Positions 20,475 to 26,545 of a stretch of 26,545 bases of DNA are shown here, in pieces. The notes below the pieces were generated by a model. The model searched no databases, was not told the origin of the DNA, and was given only the letters and a program-made list of their open reading frames with translations. Origin of the DNA: a virus; the IMG/VR virus record IMGVR_UViG_3300033145_001819, positions 1 through 26,545 of that record; one strand, 5' to 3'. The position numbers and the translations under genes were made by a program. The stretch's first letter is position 1; the number at the start of each line of letters is the position of its first letter.

Positions 20475-21772
20475 CAGACGGAGATCTCAGCCTCGGTCTG
20501 CTCGACCTCGGCTTCCTCGCTGTCCGTCTCCTCGATCGGAGTGGGGAGGCCTCCGAGCTTCAGCTTCTGGATCTCACGCTGGACCCAGGCGCTCACGCCG
20601 CAGCCAATCACGCGCCAGATCCTCCCGGCCTGGTCGTGCCCGATCCCGCTCACATCGATCAGGTTCTTCAGGATGTCGAGGTCCTCCTCCGAGACCGGAT
20701 CCTCCTGGGCGAGCTCCCGGATGGCCCGGGTGAAGAGAGCCTTGCCATGCTGCTGGATGTCCCCGATCGCACGGACGAAATGGAGGTGTTCCCACTGGGT
20801 GGAGCTCTCGGGGAGCTCCGGATGGGCGAACTGTAGAGCCTTCCGGCAGTCTTCCCGCTCAGCGGGGTCATCGTAGAGCTCAGCGATGAGGCCGAAGTAC
20901 TGCTTCCGGAGGTCGTGGATATCGATCTCCTCCCCAGCCTCCTCCTCGCCCTCCTCCTCCTGGACGTCCGTCCCGAGCTGGAACTCCTCAGCGATCTCGC
21001 CGGCTTCCGCTCGGTCGAGCTCCTCGAGTTGAGCCTCCAGGCCGGCGGTCAGGAGGCGGACCTCCTTGCGAGTGGCGCCAAGCTGGCGGTGATGGGTGAG
21101 TGCGATCTGCCGCGCCTCCTCGAAGGTGCCCCTGAGCACGAGGCCCACCTTATAGGCTATGCCAGTCCGGAGCTGCCCGCCCTCGCCCTTGAACTGGACC
21201 TCCGCGGGGTACAGCACTAGCAGGAGGGGCAGGCCGGCGAGGGAACCGAAGTTCCGGTAGAAGACCTCAAGTGCGTTCTGGATGTTACGGATCGATTCCC
21301 AGGAGGTAGTCCTGAAGACATGGACGGCACCGAACGTGCTGGCATCCTCGAGGATGACGCTGAAGCGACCGTAGGGCTTGCAGGCACACTCCCCACTCTC
21401 GCCCCGCTGGCAGGTCACCTCTTCACCATTCTCAAGATTGATGGCGACCTCACCGTCACAGTCCCAGATCTTCTCCCTGCCATTGTACCTCACGAGCCGG
21501 GAGAAGAAGTTGTCCTCAGGCGTGTCACCGAGCAGGCGCACCTTCAGGGTCGTGGGCTTCTCCCCGACGGCCTCGTGGATGCCCTCATCGAGAAGGAAGT
21601 TCTCATCATCGGCCTGACCCCTCTGGCGCGTCACGACCTTGAAGTGATCGTATTTCACGGGAGGCGGCTTCCCCCCCTTGCCCTTCTTGCCTTTCCCCTG
21701 CCCGCCGATCTTGATCTTGCCGATCTCCATTGGCCGGGGATCCAGCACCACGGGACTGATCGTCTTTCTCAT
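20474..21772 (-). CDS. gp3 / recombination-directionality-factor-like Cys-cluster protein
   Basis: A 432-aa protein. Residues about 17-215 match the phage family often labelled RDF-like or hydrolase/metal-binding: a Lys/Gly-rich start, KPTTLKVRLLGDTPEDNFF, WDCDGE (Cys105), then CQRGESGECACKPYGRFSVIL with Cys121, Cys129 and Cys131, then VFRTTSWESIRNIQNALE and LAGLPLLLVLYPAEVQF. The four cysteines probably hold a metal. In phiC31/Bxb1-type phages, family members drive excision with serine integrases. This phage has a tyrosine integrase, so another role (DNA binding, replication) is likely. The long acidic/helical C-terminus (about 245-432) is extra. It overlaps neighbours by ATGA and TGATG. Confidence 0.72.
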   Translation of the reverse strand: MRKTISPVVLDPRPMEIGKIKIGGQGKGKKGKGGKPPPVKYDHFKVVTRQRGQADDENFLLDEGIHEAVGEKPTTLKVRLLGDTPEDNFFSRLVRYNGREKIWDCDGEVAINLENGEEVTCQRGESGECACKPYGRFSVILEDASTFGAVHVFRTTSWESIRNIQNALEVFYRNFGSLAGLPLLLVLYPAEVQFKGEGGQLRTGIAYKVGLVLRGTFEEARQIALTHHRQLGATRKEVRLLTAGLEAQLEELDRAEAGEIAEEFQLGTDVQEEEGEEEAGEEIDIHDLRKQYFGLIAELYDDPAEREDCRKALQFAHPELPESSTQWEHLHFVRAIGDIQQHGKALFTRAIRELAQEDPVSEEDLDILKNLIDVSGIGHDQAGRIWRVIGCGVSAWVQREIQKLKLGGLPTPIEETDSEEAEVEQTEAEISV

Positions 21773-21996
21773 GGTGTCACACTCTCCTCCGCCTCGTAGT
21801 GGGCGCTCAGCTTCCCCCGGGCCTCCTGGTACTCAGCGTGGGCAGCGTCGCGATCCTCACGGGTGCTCCCGATCGTCCCCTTGAGCTCCAGCCACCGCTC
21901 CCACCTGGAGCGGGCCTCCTTCTTGAGCTGGAACCCGGCCGCACACACTCGACCACCGGGGACCGTGGGGTCACATCCGCAGTGGCAGGTGGTCAC
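21769..21996 (-). CDS. Small coiled protein with N-terminal Cys cluster
   Basis: A 75-aa protein from a GTG start at 21996 (GAGGCTGAAGCG upstream; GTGA overlap with the previous stop). The N-terminus TTCHCGCDPTVPGGRVCAAG has four cysteines within 17 residues, fit for a metal site. The rest is a charged helix (LKKEARSRWERWLELKG, DRDAAHAEYQEARGKL). The upstream continuation of this frame is antisense-like. The family is not recognised. Confidence 0.58.
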   Translation of the reverse strand: MTTCHCGCDPTVPGGRVCAAGFQLKKEARSRWERWLELKGTIGSTREDRDAAHAEYQEARGKLSAHYEAEESVTP

Positions 21997-22115
21997 CGCT
22001 TCAGCCTCTTCCAGACTCGGAGGAGGAGCGAGCCCCGCATCCGGCCCACCATCCACGTCCGCCGGCAGCACTCCCGACGGTAGGCGACATGTGCCTTCGC
22101 TTCGTCGGGACTCAT
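21993..22115 (-). CDS. Tiny basic protein, unknown
   Basis: A 40-aa protein MSPDEAKAHVAYRRECC then RRTWMVGRMRGSLLLRVWKRLKR. GAGAGG lies 6 nt before the ATG at 22115 and both ends use ATGA/GTGA overlaps, which supports it as a gene despite its length. It is strongly basic. An earlier in-frame start at 22175 is possible but sits inside the upstream gene. Confidence 0.45.
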   Translation of the reverse strand: MSPDEAKAHVAYRRECCRRTWMVGRMRGSLLLRVWKRLKR

Positions 22116-22342
22116 GCGGACCTCTCGGCCTTGGCGACGGTGCATCCGTCCATACACGGCCCAACCTCCACCCACTCTCGATGCACATAGAACGCGCTGC
22201 CGTCGGTGTAGCGCTGAACCCGGATCACGGGCTTATCACATTTGGGACAGCATCCTGGTGTGCGCTTGCTCATAGTCCGTCCTGGCTTCGCCCACCGGAC
22301 CGGAAAATGAACCACGCCATTGATGACAGTGGGTTCGTTCAC
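22112..22342 (-). CDS. Small zinc-ribbon-like protein
   Basis: A 76-aa protein. Its GTG start at 22342 has GGAGG 7 nt upstream and overlaps the previous stop (GTGA). The core is CCPKCDKPVIRVQRYTDGSAFYVHREW with CPKC (32-35), followed by CMDGC (63-67), giving four cysteines for one zinc. An in-frame ATG at 22273 is less well supported. No function is assigned. Confidence 0.62.
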   Translation of the reverse strand: MNEPTVINGVVHFPVRWAKPGRTMSKRTPGCCPKCDKPVIRVQRYTDGSAFYVHREWVEVGPCMDGCTVAKAERSA

Positions 22343-22806
22343 CCGAACACCTCCTCCTCAGCGATCCCTCGGGACTGGAACTCGTACATGATGGCCGAGA
22401 TCTCTTCATCCACGGCCGCATCACCCTCCTTGGCCCGGGCCCGCTCCATCCACGAGATCCCACGACTCACGTCGTTGCTGTTGTCCGCACCCTCCAGGCA
22501 CTTCTCCATTCCGCGAAGCTCGTGGAACCGGGCAATCAGCTCGTCCTTCGTCTTGGTCTCGATGACCTTCCACTTGGCCATCGCCTTCGTCTGGGCGACG
22601 TGCCGATAGGGGTGGGGGCTGTTCATGAGGTAGAGCTGGAAAGCGTCTGGAGGTGATCCGCGGCCGTCAGTGCGCCAGCGCTGGGTGGTGCGGCGGGAAC
22701 AATGATGTCTGAGCGCCGCTGCCTTGTCGCTCGGTTCACTGTCTGCATGGGCATTGGCAGCGGCCTGGGCCACGGTGTCTCGAGTGCGGAGGTCACGTGC
22801 CGACAT
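22339..22806 (-). CDS. Helix-turn-helix-like early protein
   Basis: A 155-aa protein. Residues about 27-62 read SDKAAALRHHCSRRTTQRWRTDGRGSPPDAFQLYLM, a layout seen in phage Cro/CII-like HTH proteins (a short helix, turn, recognition helix TTQRWR and SPPDA cap). The rest is helical, including KWKVIETKTKDELIARFHELRGMEKCL and a C-terminal acidic helix. GGAGGTGAGCG precedes the ATG at 22806. It lies second in the leftward early operon after the RHH gene, with a 23-bp dyad in between. A role as early regulator is inferred. Confidence 0.6.
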   Translation of the reverse strand: MSARDLRTRDTVAQAAANAHADSEPSDKAAALRHHCSRRTTQRWRTDGRGSPPDAFQLYLMNSPHPYRHVAQTKAMAKWKVIETKTKDELIARFHELRGMEKCLEGADNSNDVSRGISWMERARAKEGDAAVDEEISAIMYEFQSRGIAEEEVFG

Positions 22807-22823
22807 CGCTCACCTCCGGTCAT

Positions 22824-22846
22824 GGCCAGAACCGATGGATCTGGCC
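22824..22846. promoter_or_regulatory. 23-bp near-perfect dyad between the RHH and HTH genes
   Basis: GGCCAGA (22824-22830) and TCTGGCC (22840-22846) are perfect inverted arms; the centre adds CC/GG around a GAT core. It lies in the 82-nt gap 22807-22888, 7 nt before the ribosome site of the next gene. It could be a protein-binding site or an RNA hairpin controlling the downstream start. Confidence 0.5.
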
Positions 22847-22888
22847 GTGTGCATCGCGGGAACAGCGTGTAGCGTCGTGGCCATGGGT

Positions 22889-23083
22889 TTACAGACCGAC
22901 CAACGCAGGTTCTCTGACGACCGCATGCGCAGTGATGTACTCGTGCACCGCTTCCCGTAGCGTCTCCGAGAGATCTCCGTGTCCCCGATCAAGCTGGATC
23001 GCTTCCAGCCGTAACCGAGTCGAGAGATCGTCCCGAAAGGCCATTGTGGTCTTCTTCTGTGGCTTTTCGTTTGCGCCTGTCAT
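22889..23083 (-). CDS. Ribbon-helix-helix (Arc/CopG-like) regulator
   Basis: A 64-aa protein. It has a short basic arm, the strand KKTTMAFRDDL, then helices STRLRLEAIQLDRGHGD (split at the turn) and LSETLREAVHEYITAHAV. This is the RHH fold: a beta strand that enters the major groove followed by two helices that make the dimer. It is the first gene of the leftward early operon, divergent from the repressor, so it probably acts in the lysis/lysogeny switch. The ATG at 23083 has no Shine-Dalgarno sequence. Confidence 0.75.
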   Translation of the reverse strand: MTGANEKPQKKTTMAFRDDLSTRLRLEAIQLDRGHGDLSETLREAVHEYITAHAVVREPALVGL

Positions 23084-23162
23084 ATGTTGCCGTTGGCTGA
23101 TTCGGGGCGTTTGCGTGCGCCATTTCTGTCCCTACCCGGACAATATTGTCAATTCGTTTGCG
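23068..23162. promoter_or_regulatory. Divergent switch region: triple CGTTTGCG repeats, 12-bp palindrome and -35 box
   Basis: CGTTTGCG occurs three times in the same direction at 23068-23075, 23108-23115 and 23155-23162. GACAATATTGTC (23139-23150) is a perfect 12-bp palindrome. A consensus TTGACA -35 box for leftward transcription (minus strand, 23152-23147) lies partly inside it, though no good -10 box was found at normal spacing. This 80-bp gap between the divergent RHH and repressor genes is the likely operator. Confidence 0.6.
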
Positions 23163-23163
23163 G

Positions 23164-23580
23164 ATGTCAAGAGTGTCGGAAAACGGTCGGAAACGTCAGG
23201 AATTTGAGGCTCGGATCAGGGACCGGGTAATTGAGTGGTGGACGGACGAGTCCCCCCAGCCCTCACTGGCTCATATCGCGGAACGCACCGGGGCAGGAGA
23301 GCGGACGGTCAGGCGATACCTCGACCCAGAAGACGGGACGAAGAAGATCCCGGCATGGTGGGTAGCCGAACTCTGTCGCGCCTTTGGGGTCAGCCCGGAG
23401 TGGATGTTCCTCAACCGGGGACCACGCGTTGCCATTGGCAGCGAAGTCACCGGCCTCGCATGTGAGACGATTACCAGACTATTACGAGAGGTGCGCGACC
23501 CTACTCACAGGCCCGCCGTGGTCTCCAGCCTTCTGGAAGAGATTCTCGACACACTAGACAGTCTTGATGTTGAAGAATGA
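23164..23580 (+). CDS. Phage repressor, small XRE-type HTH
   Basis: A 138-aa protein. The N-terminal helix (RKRQEFEARIRDRVIEWW) is followed by a five-helix HTH: SLAHIAERTGAGERTVRRYLD (about 35-55) with recognition helix ERTVRRYL, then IPAWWVAELCRAFGVSPEWMFLNRG (about 62-86), the usual XRE end. The C-terminal helix (about 100-138) may dimerise. There is no S24 peptidase-type cleavage domain, so it is not LexA-like. The ATG at 23164 is preferred to an upstream TTG. It is divergent from the leftward early operon, which it probably represses. The 3' 80 nt overlap a convergent minus-strand gene. Confidence 0.8.
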   Translation: MSRVSENGRKRQEFEARIRDRVIEWWTDESPQPSLAHIAERTGAGERTVRRYLDPEDGTKKIPAWWVAELCRAFGVSPEWMFLNRGPRVAIGSEVTGLACETITRLLREVRDPTHRPAVVSSLLEEILDTLDSLDVEE

Positions 23581-23692
23581 GATCGGCGCGCACATCCCTG
23601 ATAACCTTGACTCGAACACGTCCAACGTAGAGCCGGTCTCCAGGAAGTAGGTTCAATTCGGGAATAGGGTCTCTCACAACATACAAATCCAC
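23501..23692 (-). CDS. Small unknown protein convergent with the repressor
   Basis: A 63-aa protein MDLYVVRDPIPELNLLPGD, then RLYVGRVRVKVIRDVRADLI, then a CLVC pair near 45-48 and a polar tail. The GTG start at 23692 has a strong GGAGG 6 nt upstream, which is the main reason to accept it. Its last 80 nt are antisense to the repressor 3' end. No family is recognised and it may be a minor protein or an antisense regulator. Confidence 0.5.
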   Translation of the reverse strand: MDLYVVRDPIPELNLLPGDRLYVGRVRVKVIRDVRADLILQHQDCLVCRESLPEGWRPRRACE

Positions 23693-23801
23693 AACAGACC
23701 TCCGGGCCTTAGGGTAGCCCTGGAGATACCATACTAGCTAAACAGATGAATTAGGTTCCCACCGCCGTCTCCCCCCCAGCGGCACCAGAAGGAGCAGTCA
23801 A

Positions 23802-24773
23802 ATGGGCGAGAGAACAGACCGGCTCAAGGAGTTCCTCCTCCTTGCGCTGGCATGGCTCTTCGGTGTCTTCCTCCTGGTGATCGCGATCACGATCGCCTTC
23901 ACGTATCCACGCGCAGCAATCCCACCCGTGCTAATGAGTGCGCTGGTTCTTCCACCGGTTCGTACCTGGGTACACGCACGCACAGGATGGAAGCTTCCCG
24001 GCCAGATCAAAGTCGGTCTTTTCATAGGCCTCGTGGTTGGGTGGGGCATGCTCATTGTCTATTCCGAAGTCGCGCTGGAAGAGGCACGGGTGGCCGAGGA
24101 GCAGGCCGAGGCGGCAGGGAGAGAAGCTGAGCAGCAGGAGGCACTGCGTCAGGAGTTCCTTGAGGCCCGAGACTCCCTCCTGCGGTTTGTCAGGACCGCT
24201 ATCTCAGAAGGGGATCTTCAGTCAGCCGTTCGGACCTCAGGGGAGTACCTCTCCGTGGGTGATGAAGAGATGGCCGCCCTTCACGAGGAGGCACAAGCAG
24301 CCCGGCTGGCCCTTCAGGACAAGGAGTTGGAGCAGGAGATCCTTACACGTCTCAGGACCATCCCTGCAAGCAACTGGGATCAGAATCGCAGTCTCTATAG
24401 TCGTCTCATCCAATTGAATCCCAATGAGCCCAGATACAAGGAGAGATTCGACCGCTACGACGCACTTATAAAACGACGGGAAGAGCAGCGAAGAGCCCGT
24501 CTGGCTGCCTTCGGTGATCCACCGGTGAAGAGTGCCTGGGATGGGACATACCGTGTGGTGAAGGAGTACCTGCGGGGGGTCATGAATGACCCGGGGAGCC
24601 TGGAGATGGATGGCTGCACCGACGTGCGCTACGTGGACCGCGGGTGGCTCGTCGGATGTGACTACCGTGGTCGGAACGCGTTTGGCGGGATGGTCCGGCA
24701 GTCGAACTGGTTCATCATCGTCCACGGCCGCGTCATCGCAATGGAAGAGTCATCGGCCTATACGATCAGATAG
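23802..24773 (+). CDS. Membrane protein with coiled coil and C-terminal globular domain
   Basis: A 323-aa protein. AAGGAG lies 7 nt before the ATG. Hydrophobic spans are at about 11-35, 38-52 (weaker) and 71-90. A long Glu/Gln/Arg coiled coil covers about 90-215. The C-terminal domain (about 243-318) has the conserved-looking series VVKEYLRGVMNDPGSLEMDG, RGWLVGCDYRGRNAFGG and SNWFIIVHGRVI, which resembles a small domain found at the end of many unrelated bacterial membrane proteins. It sits between repressor and DUF3800 on the lysogenic strand. A prophage-expressed host-protective or exclusion role is inferred, not shown. Confidence 0.7.
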   Translation: MGERTDRLKEFLLLALAWLFGVFLLVIAITIAFTYPRAAIPPVLMSALVLPPVRTWVHARTGWKLPGQIKVGLFIGLVVGWGMLIVYSEVALEEARVAEEQAEAAGREAEQQEALRQEFLEARDSLLRFVRTAISEGDLQSAVRTSGEYLSVGDEEMAALHEEAQAARLALQDKELEQEILTRLRTIPASNWDQNRSLYSRLIQLNPNEPRYKERFDRYDALIKRREEQRRARLAAFGDPPVKSAWDGTYRVVKEYLRGVMNDPGSLEMDGCTDVRYVDRGWLVGCDYRGRNAFGGMVRQSNWFIIVHGRVIAMEESSAYTIR

Positions 24774-24781
24774 GCTGAAAC

Positions 24782-24844
24782 TCACGCTCTACGGCCCGAC
24801 CGTGGCGATGCCGGATCTACAGTGTTCATGAGAGACGAGTGTGA
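24782..24844 (+). promoter_or_regulatory. Base-paired leader immediately before the DUF3800 start
   Basis: TCACGCTC (24782-24789) can pair with GAGTGTGA (24837-24844) through 8 bp including one wobble, ending 1 nt before the ATG. Inside are ACGG/CCGT around CCCGA and GGC/GCC around GAT. The closing stem covers the place where a ribosome site would be. No good Shine-Dalgarno sequence is visible. Confidence 0.4.
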
Positions 24845-24845
24845 C

Positions 24846-25613
24846 ATGGCTGACAAAGAAGAGAAGCTCGGTCCGACCGAGATTGCCTACATCGACGAGA
24901 GCTACGACACAGACAAGTTCTGCATGAGTACCCTGATTCTATCGACTCACCAGTGGCGGGAGTGCTTCGAGATCGTGAAGGAGTGGCGCCGGGAGCTCCG
25001 CAAGGAGCACGGCATCTTCACGAACAAGGAGTTCCATGCAACGAAGTTCGTGAGCGGACGCGGTCGCCTCGGTCACCGAGACGTGCCGAAGGCGCTACGG
25101 GCACAGATCTTTCTCGATGCCATGGATCTCATCGGCAGTTTGCCGGGAGCTGCAATCATCAGCGGAGCATGGGATGTGGCGAGCCTGGACGACCCCAATG
25201 CCCATGCCTTCCAGCGGATCCAGGAGCGGTTGCAGCGTCGATGCACTGGTCAGGCTGGGTACATCGTCACAATTGCCGATGAGGGACGCGCTACTGAGCT
25301 CCTCCGTGTCTCTCGCCGAAGCAAGGTCTACAACCCAGTGGGGAGCATGTTTGGAATGTGGGGAGACGGATCCGTCTCCAAGAACATCCCAAATGAGCGA
25401 CTCATCGAGGATCCGGTGTTCCGCAACTCGGCCCAGTCCTACTTCCTCCAGCTCGTCGATTTCGTGGCCTTCGCTCTGCTGAAGAGCGAGGTGACGCCGA
25501 CTCCACTTGTCACGAAGTACGGACTCCACGAGGCGTATGATCGTCTAGAGCCGGTCTGTGTGAAGGTGGCCACAGGGAGAGATCCCCGTAAACTCGGCAT
25601 CATTCGCACATAG
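24846..25613 (+). CDS. DUF3800 protein, RNase H-like fold
   Basis: A 255-aa protein. The family signatures are clear: AYIDESYD (Asp17, Glu18), NKEFHATKFVSGRGRLG (Glu62, His64), TIADEGR (Asp145, Glu146) and SAQSYFLQLVDFVAFALLK (Asp205), a full set of acidic residues for a two-metal nuclease site. DUF3800 proteins are widespread on mobile elements. Their role is unproven, with defence or nucleic-acid cleavage suspected. Start 24846 is chosen over ATG 24828 and GTG 24822 because the family usually starts shortly before the AYIDES strand. It follows the membrane gene by 72 nt on the lysogenic strand and is closed by a hairpin. Confidence 0.85.
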   Translation: MADKEEKLGPTEIAYIDESYDTDKFCMSTLILSTHQWRECFEIVKEWRRELRKEHGIFTNKEFHATKFVSGRGRLGHRDVPKALRAQIFLDAMDLIGSLPGAAIISGAWDVASLDDPNAHAFQRIQERLQRRCTGQAGYIVTIADEGRATELLRVSRRSKVYNPVGSMFGMWGDGSVSKNIPNERLIEDPVFRNSAQSYFLQLVDFVAFALLKSEVTPTPLVTKYGLHEAYDRLEPVCVKVATGRDPRKLGIIRT

Positions 25614-25623
25614 ACACAACGAA

Positions 25624-25655
25624 GCCGCCCCCCGGGACGACTTCCGGGAGGCGGC
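25624..25655. terminator. Strong hairpin ending the plus-strand module (possibly bidirectional)
   Basis: GCCGCC pairs with GGCGGC, then after one C-A mismatch CCCGG pairs with CCGGG around a short loop, about 11 bp. On the plus strand it follows the DUF3800 stop by 10 nt without a T-run. On the minus strand it is followed by TTCGTTGTGT, so it may act better on leftward transcripts coming from the late operon. Confidence 0.65.
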
Positions 25656-25937
25656 GTGAGCAGAACCGAGATCCTGGCACAGTTGTCAGGCTCAGTCCCG
25701 CAGTGGCAGAATAACCCGAAGTTATCCCGAATGCAAGAAAAACCTTGCGGATCTTTCACCGGGCTAGATCAGTAGGCTACCAGCTTTCGACCGGACACCT
25801 CTGGTCCCATCCAGCCATCCCGAAGCCCAGCGGCCAGGAGTATTCTCGGTAATATTTTCGTGGCCGTTTTCCGTTTTACGTAAGGCGATAAAATGGGACT
25901 CTACATTTGGGACGACTGCTACTTCATTCACGGGAGA
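25656..25937. other. Non-coding gap with weak leftward promoter-like boxes and a small hairpin
   Basis: This is the remainder of the 324-nt gene-free stretch (25614-25937). It holds a minus-strand TTGCAT (25736-25731) and TATTCT (25713-25708) spaced 17 bp, a tandem TTCGGG repeat between them, and a GCAAG/CTTGC hairpin near 25733-25747. It has no convincing gene; a plus-strand frame from 25893 is antisense to the next gene. Confidence 0.3.
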
Positions 25938-26495
25938 TCACCGTACCCTGCAGGTGGCCCAACCCACGGACGCACAGGCCGAGCACTGGAGGGCGTCCTT
26001 GAGGAGGGCCCAGCGATCGCTCCGGACGATGAGCGAGTCTGCGTGAGCTCGAGCGGAAACGCCGCCCCGGGTGCGGTAGCTGAACTGCCGGAGATCTCCG
26101 GTGGAGAGGGGCCCGGTGATGGTGAGTCGGTCGCTCCGGAAGAACCAGCTCTCATCGAGGGAGAATGACCTGATCAGGAGCCGCGGATCCGGCGCCAGAC
26201 GCACTGTGTCCACGCCTCCCTGCACTGTGTCGACCCGGACGACTGTATCGGCGCAGAACGCCGCCACATCCCTCTCAGCGCCTCCTCGTGCGGTGGCCAC
26301 CTGCTCTGGCTGGACGATGCGGTAGACGATCCGCTCCCTCCACCTCACCACCGTGTCGGGCTCCAAGGCCTCGATCGCGGCCCGGTGAACAATCACCTCC
26401 GGGTAGGCGATCTCCCGCGGGGCAGGGGAGAGGGCGTAGAACGCTGCAGCTCCGACGATGAGCCAGAGGATAGGGGAGGCGAGCTTCTCCTTCAT
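25938..26495 (-). CDS. Membrane-anchored protein of the late/lysis end, unknown
   Basis: A 185-aa protein. After MKEKL a single hydrophobic segment (ASPILWLIVGAAAFYALSP, about 6-24) is not followed by a cleavage site, so an N-terminal anchor with the rest outside the cytoplasm is likely. The body contains short strands and repeated DTV turns (PDTVVRW, ADTVVRVDTVQGGVDTVRL, about 47-105), then LLIRSFSLDESWFF and RLTITGPLSTGDLRQF. The C-terminus has two cysteines near SACASVGWATC. GAGGA lies 7 nt before the ATG, and the start overlaps the upstream stop (ATGA). It is spanin-like in layout only. Confidence 0.6.
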   Translation of the reverse strand: MKEKLASPILWLIVGAAAFYALSPAPREIAYPEVIVHRAAIEALEPDTVVRWRERIVYRIVQPEQVATARGGAERDVAAFCADTVVRVDTVQGGVDTVRLAPDPRLLIRSFSLDESWFFRSDRLTITGPLSTGDLRQFSYRTRGGVSARAHADSLIVRSDRWALLKDALQCSACASVGWATCRVR

Positions 26496-26545
26496 GGCTG
26501 TATCCTCGGCATGAGTTGCCGGATGTCGTCGACGGAGAGGATGGG
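26492..26545 (-). CDS. 3' end of a gene cut by the right edge
   Basis: The last 17 codons read PILSVDDIRQLMPRIQP then TGA, overlapping the next start as ATGA. The phrase SVDDIRQLMPRI resembles the N-terminal substrate-binding helix of GH19-type lysins (where a similar V-x-Q-L-R-x-I-M-P phrase occurs), but it is at the C-terminus here, so no function is assigned. Confidence 0.55.
   Translation of the reverse strand, partial: PILSVDDIRQLMPRIQP

Noticed and set aside
24237-24725. 162-codon minus-strand frame opposite the membrane/coiled-coil gene
   Set aside because: It is antisense to a gene with a strong ribosome site and clear membrane and coiled-coil pattern; its own translation shows no domain.
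25893-26168. Plus-strand 91-aa frame MGLYIWDDCYF...
   Set aside because: Only its first 15 codons lie outside the minus-strand membrane-protein gene; the rest is a Gly/Pro/Glu-rich antisense shadow and the ribosome site is weak.
1-26545. tRNA genes, CRISPR arrays and insertion sequences
   Set aside because: No T-loop-like GGTTCGAATCC with matching acceptor stems, no regularly spaced repeats of CRISPR form, and no transposase genes with terminal inverted repeats were seen on either strand by eye.

Overview
The window looks like about two thirds of the genome of a temperate, HK97-type tailed phage or prophage from a GC-rich bacterial host. Evidence for this is the terminase small/large subunit, portal, prohead protease, major capsid and head-tail connector series, together with a tyrosine integrase and a divergent repressor/early-gene switch. 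The host cannot be named from the sequence. Strong GGAGG-type ribosome binding sites and high G/C at third codon positions suit a GC-rich bacterium. No rRNA, tRNA, CRISPR array or insertion sequence was seen.

Layout. Almost everything is on the minus strand and is read from right to left. Positions 23083 to 9878 hold the early region: a ribbon-helix-helix regulator, a helix-turn-helix protein, small zinc-ribbon proteins, a gp3/RDF-like Cys-cluster protein, a degenerate phage-metallopeptidase-like protein, a RusA-like resolvase, a tyrosine integrase followed by an attP-like non-coding block, an ASCH protein, DUF5131 (Gp37/Gp68), a winged-helix replication initiator carrying iteron-like repeats inside its gene, a glycosyltransferase-like protein and a methyltransferase. 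Most of these genes overlap by 1 to 4 nt (ATGA, GTGA, TGATG), so translation is probably coupled. A strong terminator at 9785-9815 separates this region from the late block. The late block (9767 to 1) runs small Zn protein, HNH nuclease, TerS, a 67-aa acidic protein, TerL, small membrane protein, portal-MuF fusion, protease, structured leader plus hairpin, capsid, decoration-like protein, LamG-like protein, small protein and head-tail connector, which is cut by the left edge.

The only convincing plus-strand genes (23164-25613) form the lysogeny module: a small XRE-type repressor, a membrane/coiled-coil protein and a DUF3800 protein with a complete acidic RNase H-like residue set, closed by a strong hairpin. 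The last two are the best candidates for a host-protective cassette. Right of them, minus-strand genes (25938-26545) encode a membrane-anchored protein and the tail of another gene. If the genome is circular, this would be the end of the late (lysis) operon.

Points most worth following up are the plus-strand DUF3800 cassette with its base-paired leader, the initiator-embedded iterons (candidate origin), the paired GTCGAAAG arm-like sites beside the integrase (candidate attP), the structured region and hairpin just before the capsid gene, and the portal-MuF fusion. All functions are read from sequence motifs by eye; no database search was run.
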